Below are positions 4,649-5,890 of a DNA stretch of 5,890 nucleotides, one piece after another. A model generated the notes under the pieces. That model was not told the origin of the DNA, made no database searches, and saw only the letters and a program-made list of their open reading frames with translations. The DNA lies in NCBI GenBank assembly GCA_031289285.1, contig JAITPT010000070.1, positions 1 to 5,890 on the forward strand, written 5' to 3'. Numbering within the stretch: position 1 is the first letter of the stretch; every line of letters begins with the position of its first letter. The position numbers and the translations under genes are program-made. The DNA comes from Puniceicoccales bacterium (GTDB lineage Bacteria > Verrucomicrobiota > Verrucomicrobiia > Opitutales > UBA953).

Positions 4649-5890
4649 CTATTTCCCTGTCTCGAACTCGATGCGGGTGCGTAGGCCAGTGTCTTCAAAG
4701 CGGAGCCAGAGGTCGGCGGCGCGGAGATTGCGGAAGAGGCCAGCATCGGTGCGGTCAGTGGATTTTTCGCGCTGACGGAACCATGTCCCGTGATTGGGAA
4801 GAAGCGCCGATGGCGGGAAGTTGCTACGCCCTAAACTCGTGAAGTCAGCGGTCTCGCCAGAGGGCAGGGGGGTGGCTTCGCCGAGAGCGGCGCGTTGGTG
4901 TTTGACGGCGCCGGCGGCGTCGGTGCCGAAGGTGTCGGCCCAGAGGGCGAGGGATTGCGCGTTGGAGAAGAGCGCGGAACGGCGGGCGAGTCGCGCTGAG
5001 GCCAATGCTTGTGTGAGGCCGGTTTTGATTTGCGCGGGGTTAAGCTGGAGGCGTCCGTGGGCAGCGGTGTTTTCCTCTGTGCCGATGATGCGGTTGCGCG
5101 TCCACGGGCGGTTCGTGAGACGCAGCCAGCCGTGTTCGACACTTGCGGCGATTTCGAGTCGCATCACGCCAGCAAAGTTCAGCGTATAGACAATGCGGTT
5201 TTCGTCTTCGATGGATGTTATCTCGCTGTTCACCCAGGTGTGGTGAACGCGGCTGGAGATGGTGCTCAAGATTTCGCGCGCCTTCGCCTCGTCTGTCACG
5301 CGCAGGGCGAGGTCGCATGGGCGCGTGAGCAGTGCCATCGCTGCTGGCACGAAGAGCAGCATTTCGGCATCGCGTCGCCCAAGAGCGGTGGTTTCGCCGA
5401 AGCGAATTAGCCCGGGAAAGTTTGTCTGGAGGACGGACTCAGTGTCTTGCACGGAGAACACGAGGTCGCCAGTGAGCAGCGGAAAGAGTTTAATCAAGTC
5501 GGCTTCGCTCGCCAATAATTTGGCGAATTCATGCACGACATCGCGCCGCGGTTTGCTGTCGGGGATGGAGAGCGCGAGCGTTGCCACGGCAGGTTGCTCG
5601 TAGCGCGGCAAGAGCGAGCGGGGCGCGGCGGGCGCACCGAAAACGGTTTTAAGGCCGTTGTAGAGTGTGTCGTCGAGGAGCGGGAGGATGAAGACTTCGA
5701 GGGCAAACTTGCGCTCGCCGACGATGTCGAGACGCACGGCGATGGGGTCGAAGTATTGACGCCAGAAGCGTGCGTAGTTGTCGCGGTAACGCTCGTAGGC
5801 GCGGACTTCGTCGGTGGTGACGGTCGTGGCGGGGTTTTCCAAAAGCGTTTTGAGGCGGGCGAGGGTGCCCCATTTATTGGAGACGGCGAT
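4649..5890 (-). CDS. Large hypothetical protein, C-terminal part (5' end outside window)
   Basis: The frame is open from the right edge and ends at TAG (4651-4649), giving 413 visible residues. A TTG at 5842 could be read as a start, but the sequence before it (IAVSNKWGTLARLKTL) continues the protein smoothly, so the gene is treated as truncated. Recognisable phrases are YARFWRQYFDPIAVRL near the visible N-terminus, a hydrophobic VFILPLLDDTLYNGLKTVFG block, FAKLLASEADLIKLFPLLTGDLVFSVQD-type sequence (start FAKLLASEADL), and a beta-rich IEDENRIVYTLNFAGVMRLEI. The 'W-x-x-x-FDP-I-A' region reminds me of large uncharacterised proteins of Verrucomicrobia and Planctomycetes; the domain name is not recoverable from memory. 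No transmembrane helix is clear in the visible part. Its stop lies 20 bp beyond the edge of the repeat island, and it converges with the barrel-like gene. Function unassigned. Confidence 0.85.
   Translation of the reverse strand: MAVSNKWGTLARLKTLLENPATTVTTDEVRAYERYRDNYARFWRQYFDPIAVRLDIVGERKFALEVFILPLLDDTLYNGLKTVFGAPAAPRSLLPRYEQPAVATLALSIPDSKPRRDVVHEFAKLLASEADLIKLFPLLTGDLVFSVQDTESVLQTNFPGLIRFGETTALGRRDAEMLLFVPAAMALLTRPCDLALRVTDEAKAREILSTISSRVHHTWVNSEITSIEDENRIVYTLNFAGVMRLEIAASVEHGWLRLTNRPWTRNRIIGTEENTAAHGRLQLNPAQIKTGLTQALASARLARRSALFSNAQSLALWADTFGTDAAGAVKHQRAALGEATPLPSGETADFTSLGRSNFPPSALLPNHGTWFRQREKSTDRTDAGLFRNLRAADLWLRFEDTGLRTRIEFETGK

Overview
The window is high-GC DNA with the look of an Opitutales-like member of Verrucomicrobiota. 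The reasons are a DUF5069-type protein (a family I associate with that phylum), dense GC-rich coding, mostly absent Shine-Dalgarno motifs, and a reverse-strand hypothetical protein of a type I associate with Verrucomicrobia and Planctomycetes. This placement rests on pattern recognition only.

Region 1 (3-3689, + strand) holds six co-directional genes. In order they are: the 3' end of a beta-propeller-like protein; a RidA/YjgF-family protein; tsaE, the P-loop ATPase of tRNA t6A synthesis; a YbgC-like hotdog thioesterase; a DUF5069 protein; and a putative secreted, outer-membrane-barrel-like protein with a Pro/Ala/Ile repeat tract. Gaps between the first five genes are 12-47 bp, so they could be one transcript. 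The gap before the last gene is 81 bp, and only that gene has a clear Shine-Dalgarno motif. The mixed functions (metabolite damage control, tRNA modification, thioester hydrolysis) suggest a housekeeping cluster rather than one pathway.

Region 2 (about 3682-4648) has no credible gene and is the most unusual part. It is a patchwork of palindromic repeats between two convergent genes, bounded by an 11-bp perfect inverted repeat (AACCTAAGAAC at 3688-3698, its complement at 4618-4628). Inside are a 167-bp imperfect palindrome (A), a roughly 480-bp foldback block (B) with arms of about 128 bp built from smaller triloop palindromes, a shorter A-like palindrome (A'), and a trio of strong hairpins (C), one capped by a GAAA tetraloop. 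The motif AACCTAAGAACGGC(A/G)GTT or part of it occurs five times in alternating orientation at the junctions. A 20-bp copy of the repeat end includes the last sense codon and stop codon of the upstream gene.

Region 3 (4649-5890, - strand) is the C-terminal part of a large hypothetical protein whose 5' end lies beyond the window. Its 3' end faces the repeat island, so the island sits where transcripts from both sides must end. No transposase, tRNA, rRNA or CRISPR array is visible.
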